Source: Mesorhizobium sp. M2E.F.Ca.ET.219.01.1.1 (GTDB lineage: Bacteria > Pseudomonadota > Alphaproteobacteria > Rhizobiales > Rhizobiaceae). Taken from it: DNA of 64,000 nt. Made by a program: the position numbers and the translations under genes. The stretch lies in assembly GCF_004016445.2 (NCBI RefSeq), contig NZ_SADT02000006.1, positions 1 to 64,000 of the forward strand, read 5' to 3'. This document shows positions 1-8,247 of the stretch, piece by piece; the first letter of the stretch is position 1, and the number at the start of each line of letters is the position of its first letter. The notes under the pieces are model-generated. The model was given only the letters and a program-made list of their open reading frames with translations, searched no databases and was not told the DNA's origin.

Positions 1-185
1 CGCAGCGGTGTGAGACGGGCATTCTTATGGATGTTCATTCGGATCCTCCGATGGATGCTGAAGCGTGGTAACTCCAGTCTCCTCGGTCCGGTCCGAATGG
101 ACAACCTCCCGAAAGCTCACAGCTAGCGGAATGGCTTTAAAAAACGAAGCTGAGAGCAACGCTCGACCGTCACCACATTCTTCAC

Positions 186-734
186 ATGGATTCCACGATG
201 GCCGCACGAGGCACCACGCGCGACTATACCGACAAGATGCTGCTCGCCGCTCTGCAGGAAGCGCAGACGACGGTACGTGCCTACGACACCAAGGCGCAAA
301 TCGTCGGCGTTGGCTACATCCTGGCGCTGAATCTGGTGCTTCATTTCGGCGATCTCCTGCCGACCCACGCGCCGCTCGGGCCACTTTTCTTCGCAGCCGT
401 CTGGGGCGTACTGATTATGCCGATCCTACAGTTCGGGCAGGTGATTCACCCGAGCCGGACCCGCGCGGAAAAGGATCTTGTCGCCAAGAAGTTCTATAGC
501 TCCGAGCATCGCGTCTATTATGTCGACCCCAGCACATTCGGCAGTCTCGGGGACTTCATCCGCGAGGCGCTAACCTCCGATTGGACCTCGATTCTTGCCG
601 CCGAGTTGCTCAAGGTTTCTCGGGTCAGAATAATCAAGCAGACGCGCTTCCGGCGCGCTCTGATGATGACCGTGGTTTCGTTCATCGTGCTCGCAGCCGA
701 CCAATTTCTGCGAAGTCTGGCAGTTGTCCGATGA
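186..734 (+). CDS. PycTM-like (DUF5706-type) two-helix membrane protein
   Basis: A 182-residue protein with two hydrophobic segments near the N-terminus (about residues 38-55 and 66-82) and a third at the C-terminus (about 160-178). The pattern AYDTKAQIVGVG before the first helix, a middle soluble part with VYYVDPSTFGSL, and a basic segment before the last helix resemble the PycTM (DUF5706) membrane effector domain of Pycsar and related systems. That is my reading of the pattern, not a search result. It has no good ribosome site; residue 5 (position 198) is another possible start. Its stop overlaps the ATG of the next gene (ATGA), so the two are probably translationally coupled. No nucleotide cyclase is visible in the window, but the left edge is close. 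Confidence 0.6.
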   Translation: MDSTMAARGTTRDYTDKMLLAALQEAQTTVRAYDTKAQIVGVGYILALNLVLHFGDLLPTHAPLGPLFFAAVWGVLIMPILQFGQVIHPSRTRAEKDLVAKKFYSSEHRVYYVDPSTFGSLGDFIREALTSDWTSILAAELLKVSRVRIIKQTRFRRALMMTVVSFIVLAADQFLRSLAVVR

Positions 735-1978
735 GAAGAGAACGTCACGCCGGGCCGAGGAACAGGTTTCGTGTGCGGTGGTGGCGAGGCCTGGTCGTTC
801 CCGCGATGCTGTGCCTGCTGATCAGCTGCGCCACTCGACCCGAAAACGTCTTTCAACCTCTCCCCTTTGCCGCCAGTGATGCTGGCCACGTCGACATGCT
901 GGTCGCGACGACGCGCAAGCCATCTGACAATAGCGGCCGGCTCTATAGTGGCGATCGCGGAACGGCGATTTCGCTCAACGAGATAGTCGTCTCGATCCCT
1001 CCGGATCGGAACCGCACGGTCGGGAAGATCCAGTGGCCTCTGCTCGTGAAACCCGATCCCGAAAAGGAGTTTGCAGTACTCAGCGTGGGTAAGATCGCCT
1101 CGCAACGCGCAGTTCTTGAGTGGGTTCGCAAGAATCGTAATGGCAAGCGGCAGGTACTCATCTTCGTGCACGGCTTCAACAACACATACGCCGATGCCGT
1201 CTTCCGCTTCGCTCAAATTGTTCACGATACCGGGACCGACGCGGCGCCGATTCTCTTCACGTGGCCGTCGCGTGGGGATCCGTTCGACTATCTCTATGAC
1301 AAGGAAAGCACCATTTACTCGCGTCGCGCCTTGGAAGACCTGATCCTCCAGGCAACAAGGAGTCCCGACGTAGCAGACGTGACGATCCTGGCCCACTCAA
1401 TGGGCGCATGGCTGACGGCGGAGGCACTGCGCGATATCGCCATGCGCGACCAGACCATTCCGGCGAAAGTCAGGAACGTGGTTTTCGCGTCGCCGGATAT
1501 CGATATCGACGTGTTCCGGCGCCAGTTCATCGAGATGGGCGCAACTCGACCGCATTTTACGATCTTCACGTCAACCAATGACAAGGCTTTGCAAGTCTCC
1601 CGACTGCTTGCGGGAGGAGTTAGCCGCGTCGGTGGAACCGATCTCAGGCCCTATGTTTCCGTACTCGAAGAGCTTGGCGTTTCGGTTATCGACACCAGCG
1701 ACATCACCTCCCGCGATCCACTCGGTCACAGCGCATTTGCCGATACTCCCGGCATCGTGCACGTCCTCGGGCAACGGCTTGCAGGGCAGAGCCTGGCCGG
1801 CGGAGAGACTACCCTGGCCGACCAGGTCGGAGTGACGGCCGCCGATTTTGCCGGTTCTGCGGCGCGGGTGGCCGTTGCTGCTCCAGCCGCGGTCATCAGC
1901 CCTAAGGCTCGCGAGATCTTGAAGCGGGAGCTTTCCTCGGATGGGGGTCAGATAGTGGATGGGCGGATTTCCTACTGA
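731..1978 (+). CDS. Alpha/beta hydrolase lipoprotein (DUF900 family)
   Basis: This 415-residue protein starts with a basic stretch, a hydrophobic helix and a lipobox ending LLISC, so it is probably a lipoprotein anchored in the cell envelope. The body is a DUF900-type alpha/beta hydrolase. It has the oxyanion segment FVHGFNN, the nucleophile elbow AHSMGAW, an acidic segment SPDIDID and a candidate catalytic histidine in PLGHSAF. The start at 731 was chosen because it gives a proper signal peptide and overlaps the previous stop; the frame is open further upstream but reads as nonsense. The substrate is unknown. Coupling to the membrane gene before it suggests the two act together at the membrane. 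Confidence 0.8.
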   Translation: MRRERHAGPRNRFRVRWWRGLVVPAMLCLLISCATRPENVFQPLPFAASDAGHVDMLVATTRKPSDNSGRLYSGDRGTAISLNEIVVSIPPDRNRTVGKIQWPLLVKPDPEKEFAVLSVGKIASQRAVLEWVRKNRNGKRQVLIFVHGFNNTYADAVFRFAQIVHDTGTDAAPILFTWPSRGDPFDYLYDKESTIYSRRALEDLILQATRSPDVADVTILAHSMGAWLTAEALRDIAMRDQTIPAKVRNVVFASPDIDIDVFRRQFIEMGATRPHFTIFTSTNDKALQVSRLLAGGVSRVGGTDLRPYVSVLEELGVSVIDTSDITSRDPLGHSAFADTPGIVHVLGQRLAGQSLAGGETTLADQVGVTAADFAGSAARVAVAAPAAVISPKAREILKRELSSDGGQIVDGRISY

Positions 1979-2037
1979 CTGTCGAGCGTGGCTACTGGCG
2001 AATTAGTGATCCGAGCTTGCCGTTGAGAGTGAAAACG

Positions 2038-2640
2038 ATGGCCGTTCCCAGCATCGCGAGGAATGATCCTTCAGCTGATGAGAGATTGCAGATCATTCAA
2101 GCTGGCACGGCAGCGTGTCGCCAGTATGGGCCGTCGAAAACGACAGTCGCCGACATCGCTCGACTGCTCGGAAAATCTCCCGCAAGCCTGTACCGAACAT
2201 TCCCCTCGAAGGCGGACATATGGGACGCAATCGCGGCGGATTTCTACGAAAGTGACCTCTGCTTCGCGCCCTCCCCTGCAGGCGACTTGATGGGCGCAGC
2301 AGACCAGTTGAAACAAACGATGCTTGGCCAGCATCGTTTGCTCCTGCAGGCCATTCATGGCGACCCCCAAATGTTCGGCCTGATTGTCCTCACCGCGAAC
2401 AGCAACTGGTCGTCCTTCAGACAATTTCGAAATCGGCTTCACGGCCTCGTGGGAGAGCTTATTCGTGCCGGCATTGGCACCAACGAGTTCCAACCGGCAG
2501 ATGTGCGGGCGGCCTCCTCCTGCTTTTGCGCCTCTCTCGTTGTCTTGTGGGATCCCAGGATTGTCGGTTCAACGCCTTCGAACCCTTGCGAGATTTCAGC
2601 TCAGGAACTTGTTTCCTTTACGGTTGAGGCGTTGCGGTAA
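2038..2640 (+). CDS. TetR/AcrR family transcriptional regulator
   Basis: A 200-residue TetR-type repressor. The N-terminal helix-turn-helix covers about residues 15-60, with AACRQYGPSKTTVADIA followed by LLGKSPASLYRTFPSKADI, the usual recognition-helix pattern. The C-terminal ligand and dimer domain is generic and does not reveal the inducer. The ATG at 2038 is chosen over an in-frame TTG at 2017 because GAGAG lies about 10 bases upstream of it. It follows the hydrolase gene by 59 bases on the same strand and may regulate it. About 260 bases without a recognisable gene follow. Confidence 0.88.
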   Translation: MAVPSIARNDPSADERLQIIQAGTAACRQYGPSKTTVADIARLLGKSPASLYRTFPSKADIWDAIAADFYESDLCFAPSPAGDLMGAADQLKQTMLGQHRLLLQAIHGDPQMFGLIVLTANSNWSSFRQFRNRLHGLVGELIRAGIGTNEFQPADVRAASSCFCASLVVLWDPRIVGSTPSNPCEISAQELVSFTVEALR

Positions 2641-2899
2641 CTGCATGCCCTCTGGGTTTGCCCTTGGAGCCTGTCGGTCAGCGTGCAAATTTGGCGACCG
2701 CTGCACCCAGAAATGGGGCGACCACTCTGCAAACGCAGCACCTACCAAGGGAAAAAGGTCCGAAAAGGGGCCGTAACCCGACGGTCTGTTTACAAGACGA
2801 ATTCGAGGTTTTGATCGTAGCTCGGCACATCCCGTCCAAAATAGTCTCCCAGCGCTGTGTGGTCGTGCCGAAGTGACGGCGGCTATGCTCGGCTCAGAC

Positions 2900-3640
2900 T
2901 CAATTTGAGAACCGAAACACCCTACCCATTTTGTTAGGCATCATGAAAATCTCCTCCGCCTGGGAGAAGCCGGCGTCCGTGCCCATGCCGAGCCAGGTGC
3001 CGACCGTCTCCGGGAAATCAGCAAGATGCATGTGCCTTTCCATCGAAGCGAATTCCTCATCTGAAACTGCCGACCATTCGTCGCGCAGCAATGAAAATCG
3101 TGCCAGCCAGGATAAGCGGTCCTCTCCTTCAAACAGCGCCGGTTCCCAAATGATAAACAGGCCCTTCCCGCCTAGAGAGCGGCGGGCGTCCTGCATCAGC
3201 TGTGCCTTGCCCGTGGCAGGCAGGTGGTGCAGCGACATGCCGATCCAGATTACATCGACAGGCTCAGACCACTTCGCCATGGCCTGGGCGAAATCATTGC
3301 ACTGCAACTCGACCGGGCATGGCATACCGTCGAGCTCTCGTGCCGCCAGTCGCAGAGATGCCTCAGACAAGTCGATGCCGACATAATTTCCGATCGCCAT
3401 CGTCCTCAGCATTGCGGCGGAGGCGCTGGCATCTCCGCAGGCAATGTCGAGAAACCGGAATGACGCCGGCGCATGCTCGACAAGCAGATCGCGAAGGACG
3501 CCGTAGACCTCGCGATGGAACATGAGATTCGCGCCCACGATCTTGCGATAGGTTTGCAGTTCCTTGTTGAACATGTCCTGGGAGCCGACAGTGTCATCGC
3601 CTGCCCTGACCAGCATTGTGTCGTTCGAGGAACCTGCCAT
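2900..3640 (-). CDS. Class I SAM-dependent methyltransferase
   Basis: This 246-residue protein has a Rossmann-type SAM-binding fold. Motif I is FLDIACGDA at about residues 61-69, an acidic strand end follows in YVGIDLSEASL, and the post-II segment VDVIWIGMSLHHLP is typical of small-molecule methyltransferases. The acceptor cannot be told. The start at 3640 is supported by GGGAGGAC just upstream. The reading frame stays open upstream into the preceding reductase gene, but only because of what looks like a two-base insertion in that gene, so I treat the two as separate genes. The 34-base gap between the repaired reductase stop and this ATG suggests one operon. Confidence 0.82.
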   Translation of the reverse strand: MAGSSNDTMLVRAGDDTVGSQDMFNKELQTYRKIVGANLMFHREVYGVLRDLLVEHAPASFRFLDIACGDASASAAMLRTMAIGNYVGIDLSEASLRLAARELDGMPCPVELQCNDFAQAMAKWSEPVDVIWIGMSLHHLPATGKAQLMQDARRSLGGKGLFIIWEPALFEGEDRLSWLARFSLLRDEWSAVSDEEFASMERHMHLADFPETVGTWLGMGTDAGFSQAEEIFMMPNKMGRVFRFSN

Positions 3641-3674
3641 GACGTCCTCCCAATAGATTCGGCTATGACCGTGA

Positions 3675-4609
3675 TCAGAGATTGGAATCCTGGCGCTGCG
3701 TCCCCGGTGCATGCAGATGCAGCGCGCGAAACACCGCCGTGTGTGGCCTGGCGTGACGACACCCAACTGCAGTCCCAGTTGATGCATGCGCCCGGAAAGC
3801 CAAGCGACCTCGATGGGTTTTCCTCTTTCGAGGTCGTTGGCCATCGAGGATTTCACATGCGGGGGAAACGCAGACCACCTTGTCTCGACGCGGCCCGGGA
3901 ACCCGTCGGCCATTGGGTGGCCGGCCGCTGCGGCTACCGCCATCCCCTCATCGCGCAACTGTTCAATGAAGATACGCGATTCCGGATCGGCCAGGATCGG
4001 ACCGATGCCGGAGCGCATCAGCGATGTCCCTCCCGAGAAGGCACAAAGCGTTACAAACTTCTCCCAAAGCACTTCGTCGATGTCTGCGACTGGTTTGAGC
4101 TCGAGCCCGATGGCGCGATCACACAACTCCCGCAATTGCTCGATGACGGGATCATGTTGGCCGCCGACCAGGATTTGCGGCAGCCCGCCGGAATGAACGA
4201 CCTCGCCCGGCTTGCTGATGAAGCCGGAAAGATAGGTGGCGCCGCCGATCACGTGGTCGCGCGGCAGGTGACGACTAAGGATTTCGACGCTGTCGATGCC
4301 GTTTTGCAGCGTAACGACGCGCGTGTTGACCCCCACGAGGGGTGCGAGGGATGCAGCCGCCCCCTCGCTGTCGTAGAGCTTGACAGCGAAAATCACCAGA
4401 TCGACAGGCGCGATATCAACCGCCGCTTCGCTCGCGGATACAGGCGCAAGAACAAAGCTGCCGAGGTCGCTCTGGATCCTGAGACCAGTCTGGAGCATTG
4501 CCGCAAGGTGCGCTCCGCGAGCAATGAAGCTCACGTCGCCTCCTGCCTGGGCTAGCCTGGCGCCAACATATCCGCCAATGCCGCCCGCTCCCATCATTGC
4601 GATCCGCAT
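3675..4609 (-). CDS. Ketopantoate reductase (ApbA/PanE) family, apparent frameshift near the 3' end
   Basis: The N-terminal domain starts with the NADP-binding loop GAGGIGGYVGARLAQAG. It continues with VKLYDSEGAAASL, TLQNGIDSVE and the C-terminal-domain segment EVLWEKFVTLCAFSGGTSL, all typical of 2-dehydropantoate 2-reductases. Near the end the frame reads TPGHT and then turns into basic nonsense that runs on into the methyltransferase gene. Removing one AC from the CACACAC tract (about 3739-3745) restores TPGHTAVFRALHLHAPG and a stop at 3675, which is what this family's C-terminus looks like. This is either a real slippage mutation or a sequencing error. The enzyme may act on a substrate other than ketopantoate, as paralogues are common. 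Confidence 0.75.
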
Positions 4610-4801
4610 GCCGTCCCCTCGACGTCAGCTGGCGCCATCAACCCGCCAAGCCTTGCTGACCGATTGGTGGGCCTAACGAATATTAGCAGCTTCTTTAGTG
4701 ACGAACCAGTTCGCCCCCGGGGACGAAGGTGAGCCCAGTGCTGCCGTTGTTCGAGAAGCTCAGCACTGGCGCTCTCAGTCCGCTAGACGAGAGCCTGCGG
4801 A

Positions 4802-5686
4802 TCAGGTGTTGGTCGCTCTGGCCCCCCTCGCTATCCAGTCCAGGCGCAAGGCGGCGGTCAGCGTCCCGCCATCGTCGAGCGGGGTGAGCCCAGCGCTATG
4901 ATGCGCATCAACGGGGTGCGAGACCGGCTCGAAACAGAAGAAGCCGGCGTCATGCGACGGCGAATAGAGGATGAACACGTCCAGCTCCGGCGAAGCTGTC
5001 AGTTCAACCGCAATCCCTTGGGCCGGCTGCACGATGGTGGCGCGCCGATTCCACCCGACGAAGGCGTTGTTCACCCAGCCGGCCGGCAAAAGCGAAGCCT
5101 GAGAAAAATCCCACCAGGGATGCTCGGCGAGCGGCGCTAGGCCTGTTGGCAGATGGCGCGCGTCCTCGAGCCAGACGCGCTCGGCCGTGGCCTGCAACCT
5201 CGTCCTGTCGCCGCGCGGAAACCAGGGATGGAAACCGAGGCCGTAGGGCAGACGCATGCCGGAGCGGTTCTCGACCGTGAGGCGCGCGTGCAGCGCGCCG
5301 GCGCGCAACGCATAGGTGACGGACGCCGCGTAGCGGTATGGCCCGATCGCGCCGTCATCGAGCACCAGCTCGGCCTCAGTGTCGGTACGTCTGGCAAGCC
5401 GCCACGGCTTCTGAAACCCGTCGCCATGAATCGGAAAAGCCTCGCCGGGCACGTTCGGCAGGACGGCATGAAAACGGCCGTCGAATTCGAAGCCCCCGCC
5501 GGAGATGCGGTTCGACCACGGCACCAGAAGCTGGCAACCGGATGTGCCGGTGCCATCCCCCGGCTTCAGCAGCGGAACCGGCGCGCCGCCGACCGCCAAC
5601 GCGTCATAGCGCGCCACGGCCGCGCCCTGCTCCGGCGCAAGGACGAGCCGCGACTGCCCGTCGTTCAGTTCGACCATGCCCGGCAT
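4802..5686 (-). CDS. Aldose 1-epimerase (mutarotase) family protein
   Basis: A 294-residue galactose-mutarotase-fold protein, probably interconverting alpha and beta anomers of the sugar handled by this operon. Visible landmarks are LVPWSNRI, HGDGFQKPWR, LGFHPWFPR and the C-terminal CFEPVSHPVDAHH, where the glutamate fits the catalytic base and the histidines the substrate site. There is no signal peptide, so it is cytoplasmic. It is the last gene of the minus-strand sugar operon and starts four bases after the SDR stop. A hairpin at 4735-4769 lies downstream but has no T-run. Confidence 0.87.
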   Translation of the reverse strand: MPGMVELNDGQSRLVLAPEQGAAVARYDALAVGGAPVPLLKPGDGTGTSGCQLLVPWSNRISGGGFEFDGRFHAVLPNVPGEAFPIHGDGFQKPWRLARRTDTEAELVLDDGAIGPYRYAASVTYALRAGALHARLTVENRSGMRLPYGLGFHPWFPRGDRTRLQATAERVWLEDARHLPTGLAPLAEHPWWDFSQASLLPAGWVNNAFVGWNRRATIVQPAQGIAVELTASPELDVFILYSPSHDAGFFCFEPVSHPVDAHHSAGLTPLDDGGTLTAALRLDWIARGARATNT

Positions 5687-5690
5687 TGCC

Positions 5691-6446
5691 TCACCAGCCG
5701 CCGTCTATGGCGATGTTCTGGCCGCTGATCATGTCGGAAGCCGGCGAGACGAGGAACAGCACGAGATCGGCGACATTCTCGGGCTCGATGCGCTTCTTCA
5801 GGCTTTGGTTCGCGAGAATCCAGTCACTGTATTCTTTCAGCCGGTCGCCGAAGACGCGCTCCTCGGCTTCCGAAACCACGGCGCCCGGCGAGACGGCATT
5901 GACGCGGATGCCATGCGGCCCGAGCTCGCGCGCCAGCGACTTTGTCAGGCCGAGCATCGCGCCCTTGGAAGCGACATAGGGCACATAGCCGTCCCAGCGG
6001 CCGTTGAGGGTGATCGAGCAGAAGTTGACGATCTTGCCGTAGCCCTTCGCCTTCATGCCTGGAGCGCAGGCCCGCGCCAGCGCGAACGCCGCCGAGGAGT
6101 TGACGCGGATCTGGTCCTCATACTCGGCGAGCGAGAAGTCCTCGAAGGGCCGGTTGATGATCAGCGCCGCGTTGTTGATCAGGATATCGATGCCGTCTTC
6201 CTTCGCCGCCAGCGCGGCAACCGCCGCTTCCGCCTCGGCCAGCCGGTTGAGATCGCAGCCGACAAAGGCGATGTCGCCGCTAGCCTCGCCGGCCAGCCCG
6301 GCGACGATCTCCGCCGCGTTCACGGCATCGGGACGATCGAGCAGCAGGACGCGCGCGCCGGCCCGCGCCAGCGCCACCGCCTGCGCCCGGCCGAGCGAGC
6401 CCAGCCCGCCCGTCAGCAAAACCCTACGACCAGCAAGCACCTTCAT
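5691..6446 (-). CDS. Short-chain dehydrogenase/reductase, probable sugar dehydrogenase
   Basis: A 251-residue classical SDR. The cofactor loop is LLTGGLGSLGRAQA, then NNAAL. The catalytic serine lies in NFCSITLNG and the YxxxK pair in YVASKGAML; the end is ISGQNIAIDGGW. A start at 6446 (MKVLAGRRV) places it seven bases after the ABC ATPase stop; the longer open frame upstream overlaps that gene and is not credible. Beside a lactonase, a sugar-acid dehydratase and a sugar importer, the likely job is NAD(P)-dependent oxidation of an aldose to its lactone. The sugar is unknown. Confidence 0.88.
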   Translation of the reverse strand: MKVLAGRRVLLTGGLGSLGRAQAVALARAGARVLLLDRPDAVNAAEIVAGLAGEASGDIAFVGCDLNRLAEAEAAVAALAAKEDGIDILINNAALIINRPFEDFSLAEYEDQIRVNSSAAFALARACAPGMKAKGYGKIVNFCSITLNGRWDGYVPYVASKGAMLGLTKSLARELGPHGIRVNAVSPGAVVSEAEERVFGDRLKEYSDWILANQSLKKRIEPENVADLVLFLVSPASDMISGQNIAIDGGW

Positions 6447-6453
6447 CGCCACC

Positions 6454-7185
6454 TCACAGGACACCATGGACTTCGTCGATCGAGGTGTCCTCGATGCGCT
6501 TGTCCAGCACCACCTCGCCGCGCGCCATGGCCACGATGCGGTCGCAGCACTCGAAGACATGGTGCATGTTATGGCTGATGAAGACGCCGGTGACACCCTG
6601 CTCCTTCAGGCCGCGCACGAAGCCGATCACCTTGTTCGTCTCCTTGACCGAGAGATGGTTGGTCGGCTCGTCGAGGATCATGACCTTCGACTTGAAATGC
6701 ATGGCGCGCGCGATCGCGACGCCCTGACGCTGGCCGCCGCTGAGCTCGCCGACGAGCGCGTCGGGCGAGCGCAGGTGCAGGTCGACATTGGCGATGGCGC
6801 GGATGCTCTCCTCGGCCATCTTCTTCTGGTCGAGGATGCCGACGCCGAGGACCGAGAAGCGCGTCGGCTCGCGGCCGATGAACAGGTTCCTGGCGATCGA
6901 CATGGTGGGAACCATGGAATTGTACTGGTAAATGGTCTCGATGCCGAGATCCATCGCATCGCGCGGCGTGGCGATGCTGACCGGCCTGCCCTCGACCTTG
7001 ATCTCGCCCTGGTCGGCGCGGTGGACGCCGGACAGGATGTTGATCAGGGTCGACTTGCCGGCGCCGTTGTCGCCGACAAGGCCGAGCGCCTCGCCGCGCC
7101 GGAAGTCGAGCGAGACGCCCTTCAGCGCATGCACGCCGGAATACCATTTGTGCAGGTCGCGCACCGAGATGATCGCGTCGCTCAC
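6454..7185 (-). CDS. Sugar ABC transporter ATP-binding protein (FrcA-like, single domain)
   Basis: A 243-residue ABC ATPase with one nucleotide-binding domain, as in FrcA-type rhizobial sugar importers rather than the doubled RbsA type. It shows Walker A GDNGAGKST, the signature LSGGQRQGVAIARA, Walker B VMILDEPT followed by NHLSVKETNKV, and the switch histidine in FISHNMHH. A GTG start at 7185, with GGAGGG upstream, leaves four bases after the permease stop; an ATG further upstream would overlap the permease. It works with the permease and binding protein encoded just before it. Confidence 0.92.
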   Translation of the reverse strand: MSDAIISVRDLHKWYSGVHALKGVSLDFRRGEALGLVGDNGAGKSTLINILSGVHRADQGEIKVEGRPVSIATPRDAMDLGIETIYQYNSMVPTMSIARNLFIGREPTRFSVLGVGILDQKKMAEESIRAIANVDLHLRSPDALVGELSGGQRQGVAIARAMHFKSKVMILDEPTNHLSVKETNKVIGFVRGLKEQGVTGVFISHNMHHVFECCDRIVAMARGEVVLDKRIEDTSIDEVHGVL

Positions 7186-7189
7186 CGCT

Positions 7190-8167
7190 TCAGCCCTCCA
7201 TCTTGATGGCCTTGGCGCGCTTGCGCATCCAGGCATTGGCGACGACGGCGAAGATGGTGAGGAAGCCGATGGCGAACTTGAACCAGTTGGCGTCGACGTG
7301 GCTCAGCACCAGGCCGTTGTCGATGACGCGGATCAGCGTCGTGCCGATGATGCCGCCCATGACGGTGCCGATGCCGCCGGCGAGCGAAGCGCCGCCGATG
7401 ACGGCGGCGGCAACCGCCTGCAGCTCCAGCCCCTCGCCGATCGAGGGCAGCGGCGAGCCTAGTCGCAGCACCTGCAACATGCCGGCGAAGCCTGACAGCA
7501 CCGAGCAGAGCATGAAGCAGACGATCTTGACCCTGGCGGTCGGGATGCCCATCGCCGCCGCTGCCGGCATGAAGCCGCCGGTGGCCTTGATCCAGTTGCC
7601 AAAATTGGTGCGCGACAGCATCAGCGAGGTCAGCACCGCGACCGCCACGAACCACAGGAAGGACATGCGGAACATGTTGCCTGGTCCGACGAAGGCGGTG
7701 AACAGCCAGTTCGGCAGGTCCACGGGGAGCAGCGGCGGGAAGCCGCCGGAGACGACGACGGTGAGCGAGCGCGCCATGAACAGCATGCCCAGTGTGGTGA
7801 TGAAGCTCGGGATCGCGAAGCGGATAGTGACGTATCCGTTGACGAAGCCGATGGCGGCCGAGACCAGCAGCCCGGCGAGCAGCGCCAGCGGGAACGGCCA
7901 GCCATGCACCATCAGCACCGCCATCGTCATCGGCATCAGCGCGAAGACCGAGCCGACCGAGAGGTCGAACTCGCCGCTGATCATCAGGATGGTGACGCCG
8001 ATGGCGACGAGGCCGGCCTCCGGCAGGATGCCGAGTATGCCGCGCAGATTGTCGGCGTTGAGGAACACGCCGTGCGAGCGCACCTGGAACAGGATGATGA
8101 GCAACACCAGCAGGATCAGTCCCGCCAGTTCCGGCTTCTCGAGATAGGTCTTGAACAGGCGCTTCAA
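7190..8167 (-). CDS. Sugar ABC transporter permease (RbsC/FrcC type)
   Basis: A 325-residue polytopic membrane protein of the ribose/fructose permease family, with eight or more hydrophobic segments. It carries the conserved EFDLSVGSVFAL, NGYVTIRFAIPSFITTLG and the cytoplasmic coupling segment AAVIGGASLAGGIGT. I place the start at a TTG (8167) preceded by GGAG about eight bases upstream. The open frame continues to 8641 but that part overlaps the binding-protein gene and reads as low-complexity basic sequence. An ATG is missing at the position expected from family length, so the TTG start is an inference. Confidence 0.9.
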   Translation of the reverse strand: MKRLFKTYLEKPELAGLILLVLLIILFQVRSHGVFLNADNLRGILGILPEAGLVAIGVTILMISGEFDLSVGSVFALMPMTMAVLMVHGWPFPLALLAGLLVSAAIGFVNGYVTIRFAIPSFITTLGMLFMARSLTVVVSGGFPPLLPVDLPNWLFTAFVGPGNMFRMSFLWFVAVAVLTSLMLSRTNFGNWIKATGGFMPAAAAMGIPTARVKIVCFMLCSVLSGFAGMLQVLRLGSPLPSIGEGLELQAVAAAVIGGASLAGGIGTVMGGIIGTTLIRVIDNGLVLSHVDANWFKFAIGFLTIFAVVANAWMRKRAKAIKMEG

Positions 8168-8247
8168 GGAAGGGCTCCGGATTCGGGATTCGGACGCATC
8201 GGCGACGGCGGGCGCCGCCGATGCAGGTCGGTATTTGGACCTTAACC

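Noticed and set aside
25..499. Open frames on both strands at the left edge (25-384 minus, 65-499 plus)
   Set aside because: They overlap the membrane-protein gene, and their compositions are Arg/Ser-rich and unlike proteins.
2900..4609. A single 569-residue reductase-methyltransferase fusion enzyme
   Set aside because: The junction reads as nonsense, and a two-base correction gives normal ends for both genes with a ribosome site at 3640.
4735..4769. Hairpin CCAGTGCTG/CAGCACTGG after the mutarotase gene as a terminator
   Set aside because: The loop is long and no T-run follows on either strand.
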